From IMG/VR virus record IMGVR_UViG_3300025941_000055, positions 1 through 39,689 of that record: a stretch of DNA of 39,689 nt. One strand, given 5' to 3'. The stretch's first letter is position 1. Every line of letters starts with the position of its first letter. This DNA is from a virus. The notes beneath the pieces are model-generated. The model was not told where the DNA came from, made no database searches, and saw only the letters and a program-made list of their open reading frames with translations. This document shows positions 7,715 through 14,877 of this stretch, piece after piece. The position numbers and the translations under genes are program-made.

Positions 7715-9622
7715 CTAATGGTCTGCCGAAGATCCAGGCTCGATGTCGTCGGCCACCGGAATGTCTTCGAGGTTGATGGGGGCATCGGGGTCGATGCCCT
7801 TCTTCTTTAGCTGGGCCTTGAACACGTCCAGCGCCGTCTCCTCAACGACTCCCGTCCCGCGTACGCCAAGGCGCCGCAGATCGAGAATGTTGTAGTTTAT
7901 GGTTGCCTTGTCCTTCGTCGTCGCGTTGACGTAGTGCTCGATCGTCTGGTACGTCCTGATGTAGTAGATAGTGGCCGAGTTGTTGCGGTTGCGATCCTCG
8001 GCCTGCGTCTGGTCGTCAGGGTTCCAAGTCTCGTCCATGAACACGATCGCGTCGCTCTTGTTCAGGGTAATGGACATACCCCCGGCGGTCGTCGTCATGA
8101 GCAGGACGCGGATCTTGCCGCCAGCCTCGAAGTCTGCGATGATCGGGCCACGGTCGCGTTCCTTCGTGTCGCCCGTGATCGCAGCCATCTCGTCGGGGCT
8201 GACGCCCTTCGACTCAAGCCAGGGGCCGATCATGTTGATGACCTTCGAGAACTGGCTGAACACGATGATCTGCTCGGTGCCGTCGTGATCGAACAGGCCA
8301 TGCTCGTCGAGGATGCGCTCCAGCTGCGGCAGCTTGCACGAGACTTCCGTCGGGTACGGGACGATCGTCTCAGTGTGCGTGCCATCCGCGTGCGCACGGC
8401 GCTCCTTGACCAGCCGCTGCTTCGCGATCGCGAACTGGCGGAGGCGCGTGTACTCCGCGAGGATACCGATGGCCGAGAGACTGTCCTCCTCGATGCGAAT
8501 CTCGGCCTCAGCCGCGAACTTCTGGTACTGCTCGTTCTGCTCGGCTTCCATCTCGACCCAGATGTCGATGCGCTGCTTCTCTGGGAGTTCGGTGCGGACC
8601 TCCTCGCGCAGACGGCGTACCATGTACTGCGCGTGAAAGTCGTTGAACTCCTCCAGCTTGAAGCGCTTGATGCCGCCCGTCTCTAGGTGACCGCCGTAGC
8701 CGACCGTCGTGTTGAGCCAGGTGCGGATCCAGTTCGACTTCGACTTGAACTTCTCCGGTTCGAGCCAGTTGAGCACGGCCCACAGCTTCTCGACCTTGCC
8801 GCCGATCGGCGTGCCCGACAGGGCCATCTTCTTCTGCGCCTTGAACGACTTGAGAATGGCGGAGGTCTTCGTGTTCGGATTGGAGAGCCCGCACTTGTGA
8901 AACTCATCGATCGTGATCGTCGTCCAGTTCGTCGCGGCCAGGTGTGCCGCATCCTTGCCGCGTAGCTGCGCGGGGTTGACGATCAGGAAGAACGGCTCAC
9001 CGACCTTCGCCATGTGAACCGCCTCCATGATAATCTCGTGTCGCGCACGCTGCGATCCGAGGCTCATCATCATCGCGTGCGGCTGCCAGCGGTCAAGCTC
9101 GAACCACCACACCGGCTCCATCGACGTGAGCGGGGCGACGATCAGGTGCGCGCCCTCGTCCAGACCCGCCTCGAAGATCGCACCCAGCGTCTCGACTGTC
9201 TTGCCGAGGCCAGGCGCGTTCGCGTTCAGCGGGTTCATCGCCTCGGCCATGAACGAGATGTCGGCCAGCTGATAGGGCCGACTGGAGACGAAGTCGTGTA
9301 GCTCCGGGAGGACGTCGGGCAGGCGATGGAGTTCCGCCGTGCTCGCCGCGTTGACCTTGAGGAGCACCTTCTCGCGGCGCACCATGTCATGCGCCCACTC
9401 ACGCACCGCGTTGTCGAGCACGAGGCGCTTGCCAAGCTGCCTGCGCAGGTCGCGCATGATCGCGATGTCGCGGGGCACCGTCCAGTACGGGCCGCCGCGC
9501 TCGCGCGGGACGAACGATCGCCCGGGCGCCCGCTCGACAATGGAGTATGCCTCCCTCTCGAACGGGAAGCGGAGGATGATGCGATCCCCGTCCATTTCGG
9601 CGTTGACGTTGACTAGATCCAT
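7715..9622 (-). CDS. SNF2-family DNA helicase/translocase with HARP-like N-terminus
   Basis: This 635-residue SF2 enzyme has motif I APGLGKT (136-142), motif II IDEFHK (DE at 239-240), motif III SGTP (269-272), motif V TTTAGGMSITL (510-520) and motif VI around QAEDRNRN (540-547). Residues 10-65, with GGPYWTVPRD, resemble the HARP domain of SMARCAL1-type annealing helicases. Such enzymes remodel forks and reanneal strands, fitting a replication/recombination neighbourhood. Motif I has NAPGLGKT where DEMGLGKT is usual, and motif VI lacks the typical RIGQ ending. ATG 9622 has AGGAGAAAGG upstream. An extended -10 promoter may lie about 40 bp above. Confidence 0.85.
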   Translation of the reverse strand: MDLVNVNAEMDGDRIILRFPFEREAYSIVERAPGRSFVPRERGGPYWTVPRDIAIMRDLRRQLGKRLVLDNAVREWAHDMVRREKVLLKVNAASTAELHRLPDVLPELHDFVSSRPYQLADISFMAEAMNPLNANAPGLGKTVETLGAIFEAGLDEGAHLIVAPLTSMEPVWWFELDRWQPHAMMMSLGSQRARHEIIMEAVHMAKVGEPFFLIVNPAQLRGKDAAHLAATNWTTITIDEFHKCGLSNPNTKTSAILKSFKAQKKMALSGTPIGGKVEKLWAVLNWLEPEKFKSKSNWIRTWLNTTVGYGGHLETGGIKRFKLEEFNDFHAQYMVRRLREEVRTELPEKQRIDIWVEMEAEQNEQYQKFAAEAEIRIEEDSLSAIGILAEYTRLRQFAIAKQRLVKERRAHADGTHTETIVPYPTEVSCKLPQLERILDEHGLFDHDGTEQIIVFSQFSKVINMIGPWLESKGVSPDEMAAITGDTKERDRGPIIADFEAGGKIRVLLMTTTAGGMSITLNKSDAIVFMDETWNPDDQTQAEDRNRNNSATIYYIRTYQTIEHYVNATTKDKATINYNILDLRRLGVRGTGVVEETALDVFKAQLKKKGIDPDAPINLEDIPVADDIEPGSSADH

Positions 9623-9662
9623 TGCCCTGCCTTTCTCCTACGGGTTGAACGTACGTCAGTAC

Positions 9663-9679
9663 AGATTAGCATAGGTCAA
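9663..9679 (-). promoter_or_regulatory. possible extended -10 promoter for the helicase gene
   Basis: On the minus strand TGC precedes TAATCT (9668-9663), an extended -10 identical in hexamer to the resolvase promoter. TTGACC (9679-9674) is too close to serve as its -35, and the base pairs 17 bp upstream match poorly. A start near 9656 would give a short leader to the helicase ATG at 9622. Confidence 0.35.
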
Positions 9680-9717
9680 CGCCCCGGAACGTGTGCTGCG
9701 ACACACGAACCGGGGCG
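9680..9717. terminator. long hairpin between HTH and helicase genes
   Basis: CGCCCCGG-AA-CGTGTG / CACACG-AA-CCGGGGCG forms a 14-bp stem with one 2-nt internal bulge and a 6-nt loop. On the plus strand it is followed by TCTTTTAT, so a canonical U-tract exists only for rightward transcription; leftward it ends in GGGGCGTTG. It could end HTH-operon messages without a U-tail, act bidirectionally, or stop antisense transcripts. Confidence 0.55.
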
Positions 9718-9730
9718 GGTCTTTTATGGA

Positions 9731-9937
9731 CTACTTCATCTCGGCAATGGCGGCGCGGACATAGCCGATCTTGATACCAGCATAATCGGCTATCTCCTCC
9801 TCTGTCCAGCCGTTCTCGTGCGCCTCGCGAATGACCTGGTAGAGTTCAGCCTTGACCTCGGCCTGCTCTTGCGCCGCCATCCGGTACTCCATGTCTGTCT
9901 CCCAGACGTTCCTGAGCGCGTCGTCGTCGTCGTTCAC
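9731..9937 (-). CDS. small helix-turn-helix protein
   Basis: The frame runs from GTG 9937, whose GTGA overlaps the upstream stop by 4 bp, giving 68 residues; a longer frame exists only inside the preceding gene. The N-terminus is acidic (NDDDD). Residues 41-68 (GWTEEEIADYAGIKIGYVR) fit a helix-turn-helix of the sigma-region-4/LuxR type, with the recognition helix at IGYVRAAIAEM. A small DNA-binding regulator or helicase accessory factor is plausible. It is translationally coupled to the DUF6011-like gene and followed by a strong hairpin. No target site can be assigned. Confidence 0.6.
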   Translation of the reverse strand: MNDDDDALRNVWETDMEYRMAAQEQAEVKAELYQVIREAHENGWTEEEIADYAGIKIGYVRAAIAEMK

Positions 9938-10605
9938 GACCAGCCCCGCATCTCGCGGCAGATCGGGCCGATGCCCAGGCGGCGAGACAACTCGTTCGTC
10001 AGGCGACGGCCACACGCGCCGCACTGCCCGATGTGATGCCCGTACAGGGCCATCGCCGCCTCGGGATCGTCACCGATGCGGCGCAGGATGCCCAGAATCG
10101 CCGCCTGCGGGACGTTCTCCAGGTTCGGCCCGACGACTTGCTTGAGGCGCCAGACCGTGCCCGCGTCGTTGACCCAGACCGACCAGAACGACACGTCATT
10201 CTCGGTGTTGGTCGGCGCGTTCTCCAGCGCGTACTTGCCGACCGGGATCAGCGTGCCGCCCTCGGCAGCCAGACGCAGGGCGAAGTAGCCCTCCCGTATG
10301 CCCGTCTTGGGGTCTTCCTTGATGACGACCCACTCGATCACGACGCCCTGCGGGAAGCGCGGCGTGCTCTTGAGCTTGGTGATGAGGTCGCTTGCCTCAG
10401 ACCGCGTGCGCACGTTCGGGATTTCCAAACCCCGCTCACTGCACAGATCAGCGATGTACACGCGCTGGCGGTCGCTCGGCGGGGGCTCCGTCGGGTTTGG
10501 TGCCGCCGCCTCGATCGTGCCGATGATGCCAACGCCCGCGAGCGGGTCGTCCACCATCTTGCGGGTCGGGCGCCTCGGGGCGCGATGTTCGTCGTACGAG
10601 TCCAT
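9934..10605 (-). CDS. DUF6011-like zinc-motif phage protein
   Basis: I start at ATG 10605, which has GAGGAGC 7 nt upstream; the frame is open above that but has no ribosome site. The 223-residue protein ends in a zinc-ribbon-like signature, C195-x2-C198 GRRLT ... GIGP-x-C216, typical of the DUF6011 family in actinobacteriophages. The preceding 150 residues contain a probable HeH/SAP-like segment (RQRVYIADLCSERGL) and a beta-rich domain with many aromatic residues (VSFWSVWVNDAGTVWRL). The function is unknown; nucleic-acid binding is plausible from the zinc motif and its place upstream of an HTH protein and a helicase. Confidence 0.7.
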   Translation of the reverse strand: MDSYDEHRAPRRPTRKMVDDPLAGVGIIGTIEAAAPNPTEPPPSDRQRVYIADLCSERGLEIPNVRTRSEASDLITKLKSTPRFPQGVVIEWVVIKEDPKTGIREGYFALRLAAEGGTLIPVGKYALENAPTNTENDVSFWSVWVNDAGTVWRLKQVVGPNLENVPQAAILGILRRIGDDPEAAMALYGHHIGQCGACGRRLTNELSRRLGIGPICREMRGWS

Positions 10606-10700
10606 TGCCGTGCTCCTCTGCGGGTAGCTGCGCGCCGTGAATCGACGCACCCCCGGACAGTAGCACGGCGGGACGGCCCGTACCTAACGATTGTGTTACG

Positions 10701-10716
10701 GCTCACGTGAGTGAGC
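10701..10716. other. 16-bp palindrome upstream of the DUF6011-like gene
   Basis: GCTCAC-GTGA-GTGAGC, with perfect 6-bp arms and a 4-nt loop, lies in the gene-free 221 bp between the histone-like and DUF6011-like genes. It could be an operator or a small hairpin. I see no convincing -35/-10 pair around it. Confidence 0.4.
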
Positions 10717-10723
10717 GCACAGC

Positions 10724-10766
10724 AACGCCCCGCCTCTCTGCTGGGGTGACAGAGAGACGGGGCGTT
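10724..10766 (-). terminator. 17-bp-stem terminator-like hairpin after the histone-like gene
   Basis: Arms AACGCCCCGCCTCTCTG and CAGAGAGACGGGGCGTT pair over 17 positions with a single mismatch and a 9-nt loop. It lies 60 bp below the histone-like stop and ends, in the direction of transcription, in GGGGCGTTG exactly like the 9680 hairpin. It lacks a U-tract, as many actinobacterial terminators do. Confidence 0.6.
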
Positions 10767-10826
10767 ACAGCCAAGTGACGGTGCAACGCGGGCCGGTTTG
10801 GGGTCAGCCCTGCGCGCCCCCTTCCA

Positions 10827-11540
10827 TCACTCGGCTACCTGCCGCGCGGGGCGACGCGGGGCGCGAACCGGCGCCTTGGCCTTGACCTTCGGGGCCGGAG
10901 CCTTGGACGCCTGCGCCGTGCGGCGCTTGCCGGACGTCGCGGGCTCTGCCACCGCGCGGGTGACCCGGCGCCGACCGGTGGGCGCCTCGGCCGGGGCCTC
11001 GGCCTTGGCCTTGCGGCCGTTGGTCTTCACCTTCGGCGCAGCCTTGGCGGGCCGACGTGTCGCGGCCTTGGCCTTCGGCGTGCTGTCGCCGACCAGGCGC
11101 CCGCCCTTGCCGATGCGGTTGCCGACCACCGACTCGCCGGTCGTCTCCTCGTAGACCGCCTTGACCAGCGACTCGCTGACCTCGTTGCCGTCGGCGTCGC
11201 GAGCGTACGCGGCGATCTTGCCCCAGCTGAGCAGCTGGTTGTCGCGAGCGCGAACGACCTTCTTGCCCAGTTCCGCACGATTGCGGAAGTTGATCTGGAG
11301 CGCCGGATCGCGCTCGGCGTCCTCCTGGAAGTAGAGGAACTGGAGCCGACCCTCGGCGTCGCTGTACTCCCAGCCGACGGCCTCGACGATGTCGCTCCAG
11401 GACGAGCCGCCCTCGCGCATGTCGTAGACCGGGACGCGTAGCGCCCGACGTGCCTCGGCCTTGGCCTCTCGGCCGCTGGCGTTGACGTAGGCGTCCGCCA
11501 GAATGCGGATATCGCCCTTCGCCCGTGCCTTACGTGCCAT
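10827..11540 (-). CDS. histone H1-like basic protein with globular N-terminal domain
   Basis: This 237-residue protein has an ordered, mixed-charge first half (about 1-150) with aromatic clusters (WSDIVEAVGWEY, LQFLYFQ) and a second half (150-237) almost wholly Ala, Lys, Arg, Pro and Thr with repeated KAK/KAPA units, like histone H1 tails and actinobacterial nucleoid proteins. It probably coats or condenses DNA or acts as an abundant regulator. It is preceded by the best promoter in the window, which is wrapped in a perfect 15-bp inverted repeat including the ribosome site AGGAGG, so expression is probably high and tightly controlled. The monocistronic unit ends at the 10724 hairpin. The specific family is not recognised. 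Confidence 0.75.
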   Translation of the reverse strand: MARKARAKGDIRILADAYVNASGREAKAEARRALRVPVYDMREGGSSWSDIVEAVGWEYSDAEGRLQFLYFQEDAERDPALQINFRNRAELGKKVVRARDNQLLSWGKIAAYARDADGNEVSESLVKAVYEETTGESVVGNRIGKGGRLVGDSTPKAKAATRRPAKAAPKVKTNGRKAKAEAPAEAPTGRRRVTRAVAEPATSGKRRTAQASKAPAPKVKAKAPVRAPRRPARQVAE

Positions 11541-11546
11541 TTCTAA

Positions 11547-11587
11547 CCTCCTGTCCGTGTGCTGACAGTATACACACGGACAGGAGG
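11547..11587. promoter_or_regulatory. perfect 15-bp inverted repeat operator around a promoter -10
   Basis: CCTCCTGTCCGTGTG (11547-11561) and its exact complement CACACGGACAGGAGG (11573-11587) flank 11 bp that contain the -10 hexamer of the histone-like gene. One arm also contains the ribosome-binding AGGAGG, the other fills the -35/-10 spacer. The geometry suits a dimeric repressor blocking RNA polymerase. Confidence 0.75.
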
Positions 11588-11595
11588 CTAGTCAA
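11567..11595 (-). promoter_or_regulatory. strong sigma70-type promoter of the histone-like gene
   Basis: TTGACT (11595-11590), a 17-bp spacer and TATACT (11572-11567) on the minus strand. The predicted start near 11560 gives a leader of about 20 nt carrying AGGAGG six bases before the ATG. Confidence 0.85.
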
Positions 11596-11596
11596 G

Positions 11597-11619
11597 ACCC
11601 ACCTTTGCAGGGGGTTTTT
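11597..11619 (+). terminator. possible rightward terminator
   Basis: On the plus strand ACCCaCC / GGGGGT forms a six-pair stem with one bulged A and a TTTGCA loop, followed by TTTT. No rightward gene is visible, so it may stop antisense transcripts, or it may be incidental. Confidence 0.3.
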
Positions 11620-11639
11620 GTGCAGCTACTCCTGGACGA

Positions 11640-12086
11640 TCAGCCGCCGCGCTGGGGCGGCAGATCGCCGGGCAGCGTCTGGTCGGGATGCGGCTGGTCG
11701 GGCGTGCCCAGTCCGCCGTTGCCGGGCAGGTCGCCCGGGAGCGTGTTGTCCGGGTACGGGTCGCCACCCTCGGGCGGGTCGGTGCCGGCCAGCTGCTTGA
11801 CGGCCTGCGTCATGTTCTGGACGGCGTTCTTCATGCCGTCGAGCTTGGTATCCTCGACCGCATCGTCGGCGCGCAGCTTCTCCAGCTCCTGCTGCATCTG
11901 GCTGACGCCGCTGCCCGCGCTGTCGAGGAAGTCGCGGATTGCTCCGTCCAGCTCGTCGATCGATGCCTGTAGCTCGTCCACCTTGGCCATGAGTTCGATG
12001 TGCTCCTCGTCGTCGTCATCGTCGCCGGTTGGCACGATGATGTTGAAGTTCAGGTTGATGGTGACCGGACGCTTGCTACGCGCCAT
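11640..12086 (-). CDS. coiled-coil protein with TLPGDLP repeats (unknown)
   Basis: This 148-residue protein begins with a short beta-like basic segment (RPVTINLNFNIIV), then an acidic DDDDDEE run, a coiled-coil region (about 30-98, heptad-like with Gln/Asp), and a Pro/Gly/Asp tail in which TLPGDLP occurs twice, preceded by PDN and PDQ. ATG 12086 has GGGGAGGG upstream and overlaps the preceding gene by 11 bp. Its composition suggests an extended oligomeric structural or scaffold-like protein. It lies downstream of the lysis cassette, outside the main virion cluster. The function is not recognised. Confidence 0.6.
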   Translation of the reverse strand: MARSKRPVTINLNFNIIVPTGDDDDDEEHIELMAKVDELQASIDELDGAIRDFLDSAGSGVSQMQQELEKLRADDAVEDTKLDGMKNAVQNMTQAVKQLAGTDPPEGGDPYPDNTLPGDLPGNGGLGTPDQPHPDQTLPGDLPPQRGG

Positions 12087-12516
12087 CGCCCTCCCCGCCC
12101 TCCTCGGGCTGCTCCTGGCGGGCCTGCCGCGCTTCCTGCCGCTCGGTCGATCGCTGCTCGCGATCGGCCTGGCGCTCCTGTCGGCGCTGCTCGCGGGCCG
12201 CGTCGCGTGCCTCCATGTCCTGCTGCGACTGCTGCGCAGCCTCCTCGTCCTTCTTGGCCTGCTCCTCGCGCTGCTCCTCGGTCTGGGCCTTCATCTCCTC
12301 CTCGGACTGCATGGCCCGATCCTCGAACTCCTCGTTGGACTCGCCGAGCATCTGCTCGTGCGACTGGGTGTACCCCGGCTGCTTGGGGCCGGTGCCGGGC
12401 TCGGGGTAGTTCGCCTCGGGCTGGTTGACGACGTTCTGCGTCTCCGGGCCACCCGGGGCCGGGATCGGCGTCTCGCCTTCCTGCCGGGCGCGATCGCCCC
12501 TCGTCTGCCGTGCCAT
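12076..12516 (-). CDS. highly charged Glu/Gln/Arg-rich coiled-coil protein (unknown)
   Basis: Two adjacent ATG codons are possible; I choose the second (12516) because AAAGGAG then lies at 4 nt rather than 1 nt. The 146-residue product has a Pro-rich, disordered first half (about 1-50) and a second half that is a continuous charged helix with runs such as EEQREEQAKKDEEAAQQ and RQERQADREQR. No enzyme motif is present. Together with the next gene it forms a two-gene unit behind the probable 12539 promoter, so expression may be separate from the late virion genes. It could be an adaptor or virion-internal protein; this is speculative. Confidence 0.6.
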   Translation of the reverse strand: MARQTRGDRARQEGETPIPAPGGPETQNVVNQPEANYPEPGTGPKQPGYTQSHEQMLGESNEEFEDRAMQSEEEMKAQTEEQREEQAKKDEEAAQQSQQDMEARDAAREQRRQERQADREQRSTERQEARQARQEQPEEGGEGDGA

Positions 12517-12538
12517 CATGCTCCTTTCGTGGGTCTGT

Positions 12539-12566
12539 AGTATACCCGATCTGCCGCCACGGGAAA
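12539..12566 (-). promoter_or_regulatory. probable promoter for the two charged-protein genes
   Basis: TATACT (12544-12539) on the minus strand is a near-perfect -10, and TTTCCC 16 bp upstream is a partial -35. The start would fall about 16 nt above the chosen ATG, with AAAGGAG in the leader. Confidence 0.5.
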
Positions 12567-12573
12567 CCCCTGC

Positions 12574-13512
12574 TCAGGTCTGATCGAGCTTCTGGAAGAG
12601 AGCAAGGAACTCGCGATCGACGGCGGCCACGTTGCCCGACCGGCCCTCGTACTTGGCGATCAGGTCGTTGATCTTCTTCGTGGTGGCCGGAGTCAGGACG
12701 GGCGCCTCCAGAGCGGCGATCCTGATCTGCGCGTTGTTGAGGTCTTGGACGGTCGTCGTCAGCAGGGCTTCGAGGCGCTGCACCTGTGCGGCCAGATCAT
12801 TGATCGGCGGCTCGATCACGGGATCAGGCGGCGAGGGCTCTGGCTGGGGCGGGATCGGCGGGGCATTGTCGCCCGGGAACGCGGGCCAGGCGACACCGTT
12901 CGGCACGACGAGAATGCCCGGCTGGCCGCCGTAGGTGACGGTGCTGAACCCCTTAGGCAGGTGGATGGCGAAGTTCGTGAGGTCGGTGCGTACCTGCGGC
13001 TTGTCCACGTTGCCCCGGCACTGGCAGTCGATCATTCTGCTGTTGGGGCAGTCGGTCAGGTTCTCGTGATAGTGAATCGCCCAGTAGTTCTGCCGACCGA
13101 GCGCGTCCTTGCCCGACTCGTTCACGCCCAGCCCGCCGAAGCGGTTGCGGACAATCTCGATGCCGTTGGTCGGGTCTGCCTGCGTGTCCGGGTCGTCGCC
13201 GTCAACCCAGACCGTCAGGAACAGGTGCATGACATCGTTTGCCTTCCATTCGATGTCATACAGCTTGAGGCCCTGCGTGCCAGCGACATGCAGGCCCTCG
13301 ACGTGATCGGCCGACGCGCTCGCGCGCACGTTCTGGATCAGGCCCCGCTCGAAGCGAATGCGCTGGTCGGCGTACAACTGGGGCTTCTCGCCTGGCGGAC
13401 ACTTGTCGATCACGAAGTCCTTGAGCGCAGCATCCTGCACGTTCATGGCCCAGATGCCGCTGAACTCACCTGGCCCGCTGACCTTGCCGTCCTGTAGGGT
13501 TACTCCTGCCAT
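12574..13512 (-). CDS. beta-helix-like protein with Pro-rich hinge and coiled-coil tail
   Basis: In this 312-residue protein, residues 1-210 show the spaced short hydrophobic strands and Asn/Asp/Gly turns of a right-handed parallel beta-helix (WAMNVQDAALKDFVI, HVEGLHVAGTQGLKLYDIEW, GIEIVRNRFGGLGV), the fold of phage spikes and pectate lyases. A Pro-rich hinge (about 217-236) leads to a coiled coil and helical C-terminus (240-312). It begins 12 bp after the holin stop, so it shares the lysis message. A secreted or virion glycan-binding or depolymerase role is possible, but no catalytic residues can be assigned. Four cysteines are present, including an NCPN...CQC cluster. Confidence 0.55.
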   Translation of the reverse strand: MAGVTLQDGKVSGPGEFSGIWAMNVQDAALKDFVIDKCPPGEKPQLYADQRIRFERGLIQNVRASASADHVEGLHVAGTQGLKLYDIEWKANDVMHLFLTVWVDGDDPDTQADPTNGIEIVRNRFGGLGVNESGKDALGRQNYWAIHYHENLTDCPNSRMIDCQCRGNVDKPQVRTDLTNFAIHLPKGFSTVTYGGQPGILVVPNGVAWPAFPGDNAPPIPPQPEPSPPDPVIEPPINDLAAQVQRLEALLTTTVQDLNNAQIRIAALEAPVLTPATTKKINDLIAKYEGRSGNVAAVDREFLALFQKLDQT

Positions 13513-13524
13513 CCGTCCGCCCTT

Positions 13525-13737
13525 TCAGTTGTTCTTGGACTTCTTCCTATGCTCGACATACAGCCAAGTGCTGATGATGCCGATGAACGCACCGAATGTT
13601 GCCGATATGGCTCTGCCCGTCGCCCCGTGAAAGGGCACCGGCGAGAATACCACAGCTACTAGGCCGATGATGAACGCAATCCCAAGGAAGATCGCGAGCA
13701 CGAACACGGTGCGCCCCGGCCATTCATCAGCAGTCAT
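13525..13737 (-). CDS. holin candidate (two transmembrane helices)
   Basis: The 70-residue protein has two membrane-spanning segments, about 11-32 (VFVLAIFLGIAFIIGLVAVV) and 43-61, a short periplasmic loop and a Lys-rich C-terminus (EHRKKSKNN). The size, topology and location one base after the endolysin stop are those of a class II holin, which permeabilises the cell membrane at the end of infection. Holins share little sequence, so the call rests on topology and context. Another small membrane protein remains possible. Confidence 0.75.
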   Translation of the reverse strand: MTADEWPGRTVFVLAIFLGIAFIIGLVAVVFSPVPFHGATGRAISATFGAFIGIISTWLYVEHRKKSKNN

Positions 13738-13738
13738 C

Positions 13739-14689
13739 TCAGAAGTAGCTCCTTACCTCGTCCACTTTGCGGTAGTCCCAAGCCCGCTCCCCCGGCGGGT
13801 TGGAGCCGAAGCTGTAGCTGCGCCCGGCACCCAGGTACATCGTGACGTGCTGCGCGCCCTCGGTGTTGCCGTGAAACACGAGGTCACCTGGCTTGCGCTG
13901 ATCCCGATCGATGCGGCGCCCGTTGTTCTTCTGGGTGCCGGTGTAGCCGTGCCCGTCGAAGTCCCGGCCATTCGGATCGGGACCGCCCGCCACGCAGTAG
14001 AAGCAGCTGGTCGATCCGGAGCAGTCGGTCAGGAACGGCAGCACCAGCTTGCGCGGATAGGGCCTGATCTGGCGGTAGCGCGAGTTGCCCGCATTCGCGA
14101 TCGACCATCGCGCAGCCGAGACGAGTGCCTGTCGGATGCGGTCCTCGTTGTTGGGCGGCGGCGGCGTCTTGTGACCACGGTACTGCGTCTTGTCGTCGTC
14201 GTTCGCGAACTGCCAGAGTTGCGTGAAGGTGCTCTGGCCCATGTTCCCGGTGCCCTGAATGCCGTAGCTGCGCTGGAACAGGATCATGTCGTTCACGGTC
14301 TTCTGGCCGTACTTCCCGTTCTTGGCGTTCGTTGCCTGCCCGCCGAGCGACCGATACAGCATCCGCTGGACTGCCCGCACATCGTCGCCGTGATCGCCAG
14401 AGTACAGCGCACGGTGGATCGCCGGAGCCTGCGGCCTGTAGGACTGGTAGCCCTCCTGCTGCGCTGCGCTCATCATCGGCCAGAGCGTATCGAGGCTGAT
14501 CTGCCCCATCATGCCGGTCGGCTGAATGCCGTGATCCTTCTGGAACGCAGCCATGTCGGCGACGGACTTGTCGCCCCAGTTGCCGTTGCGCGCGTTCGTG
14601 TCGTAACCCGCGCGATGTAGTCCCTGCTGGATGGCGAGAACGTCGGCGCCGAACTCACCGAACTCGATGGGTCGCTTGAGCCTAGCCAT
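13739..14689 (-). CDS. endolysin: two PG-binding repeats plus NlpC/P60-type peptidase
   Basis: This 316-residue lysin has two tandem PG_binding_1-like repeats, about 13-70 and 97-160, each with a D(D/V)xAIQQ / VRAVQRM helix and a GxWGDKSVADMAAFQ / GKYGQKTVNDMILFQ helix. A Pro-rich hinge (173-181) leads to the catalytic domain (185-316) with nucleophile C223 in TDCSGST and H281 in AQHVTMYLG, the NlpC/P60 arrangement. It should cut peptide stems of the wall after release by the holin encoded next. Cys226-232 (SCFYC) are extra cysteines. The start overlaps a small upstream gene by 8 bp. The N-terminal placement of the wall-binding repeats is less common than C-terminal. Confidence 0.9.
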   Translation of the reverse strand: MARLKRPIEFGEFGADVLAIQQGLHRAGYDTNARNGNWGDKSVADMAAFQKDHGIQPTGMMGQISLDTLWPMMSAAQQEGYQSYRPQAPAIHRALYSGDHGDDVRAVQRMLYRSLGGQATNAKNGKYGQKTVNDMILFQRSYGIQGTGNMGQSTFTQLWQFANDDDKTQYRGHKTPPPPNNEDRIRQALVSAARWSIANAGNSRYRQIRPYPRKLVLPFLTDCSGSTSCFYCVAGGPDPNGRDFDGHGYTGTQKNNGRRIDRDQRKPGDLVFHGNTEGAQHVTMYLGAGRSYSFGSNPPGERAWDYRKVDEVRSYF

Positions 14690-14822
14690 CGGGATTGCTC
14701 TCCTCGTCGCCCTCGTCCGGCTTGGCGCCGACCTCCTCGTCCGTGCCGATTGGCATCTCGGTGTCCTCGTTGACCACCTGCCCGTGCAGCACGTCGATCT
14801 GGGATTCTACCATATCCGTCAT
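14682..14822 (-). CDS. 46-residue acidic protein ahead of the endolysin
   Basis: ATG 14822 follows AAAGGAG by 6 nt, and the frame closes 8 bp inside the endolysin start. The product is strongly acidic (EDTEMP, DEEVG, PDEGDEE) with no membrane segment or cysteine. The good ribosome site and coupling make it a probable gene. It may simply couple translation or regulate lysis; no family is recognised. Confidence 0.6.
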   Translation of the reverse strand: MTDMVESQIDVLHGQVVNEDTEMPIGTDEEVGAKPDEGDEESNPDG

Positions 14823-14877
14823 CCACTACTCCTTTGGATGGACTCCTAATATCGAACTTGTCCGGAACTTTGGAAAG

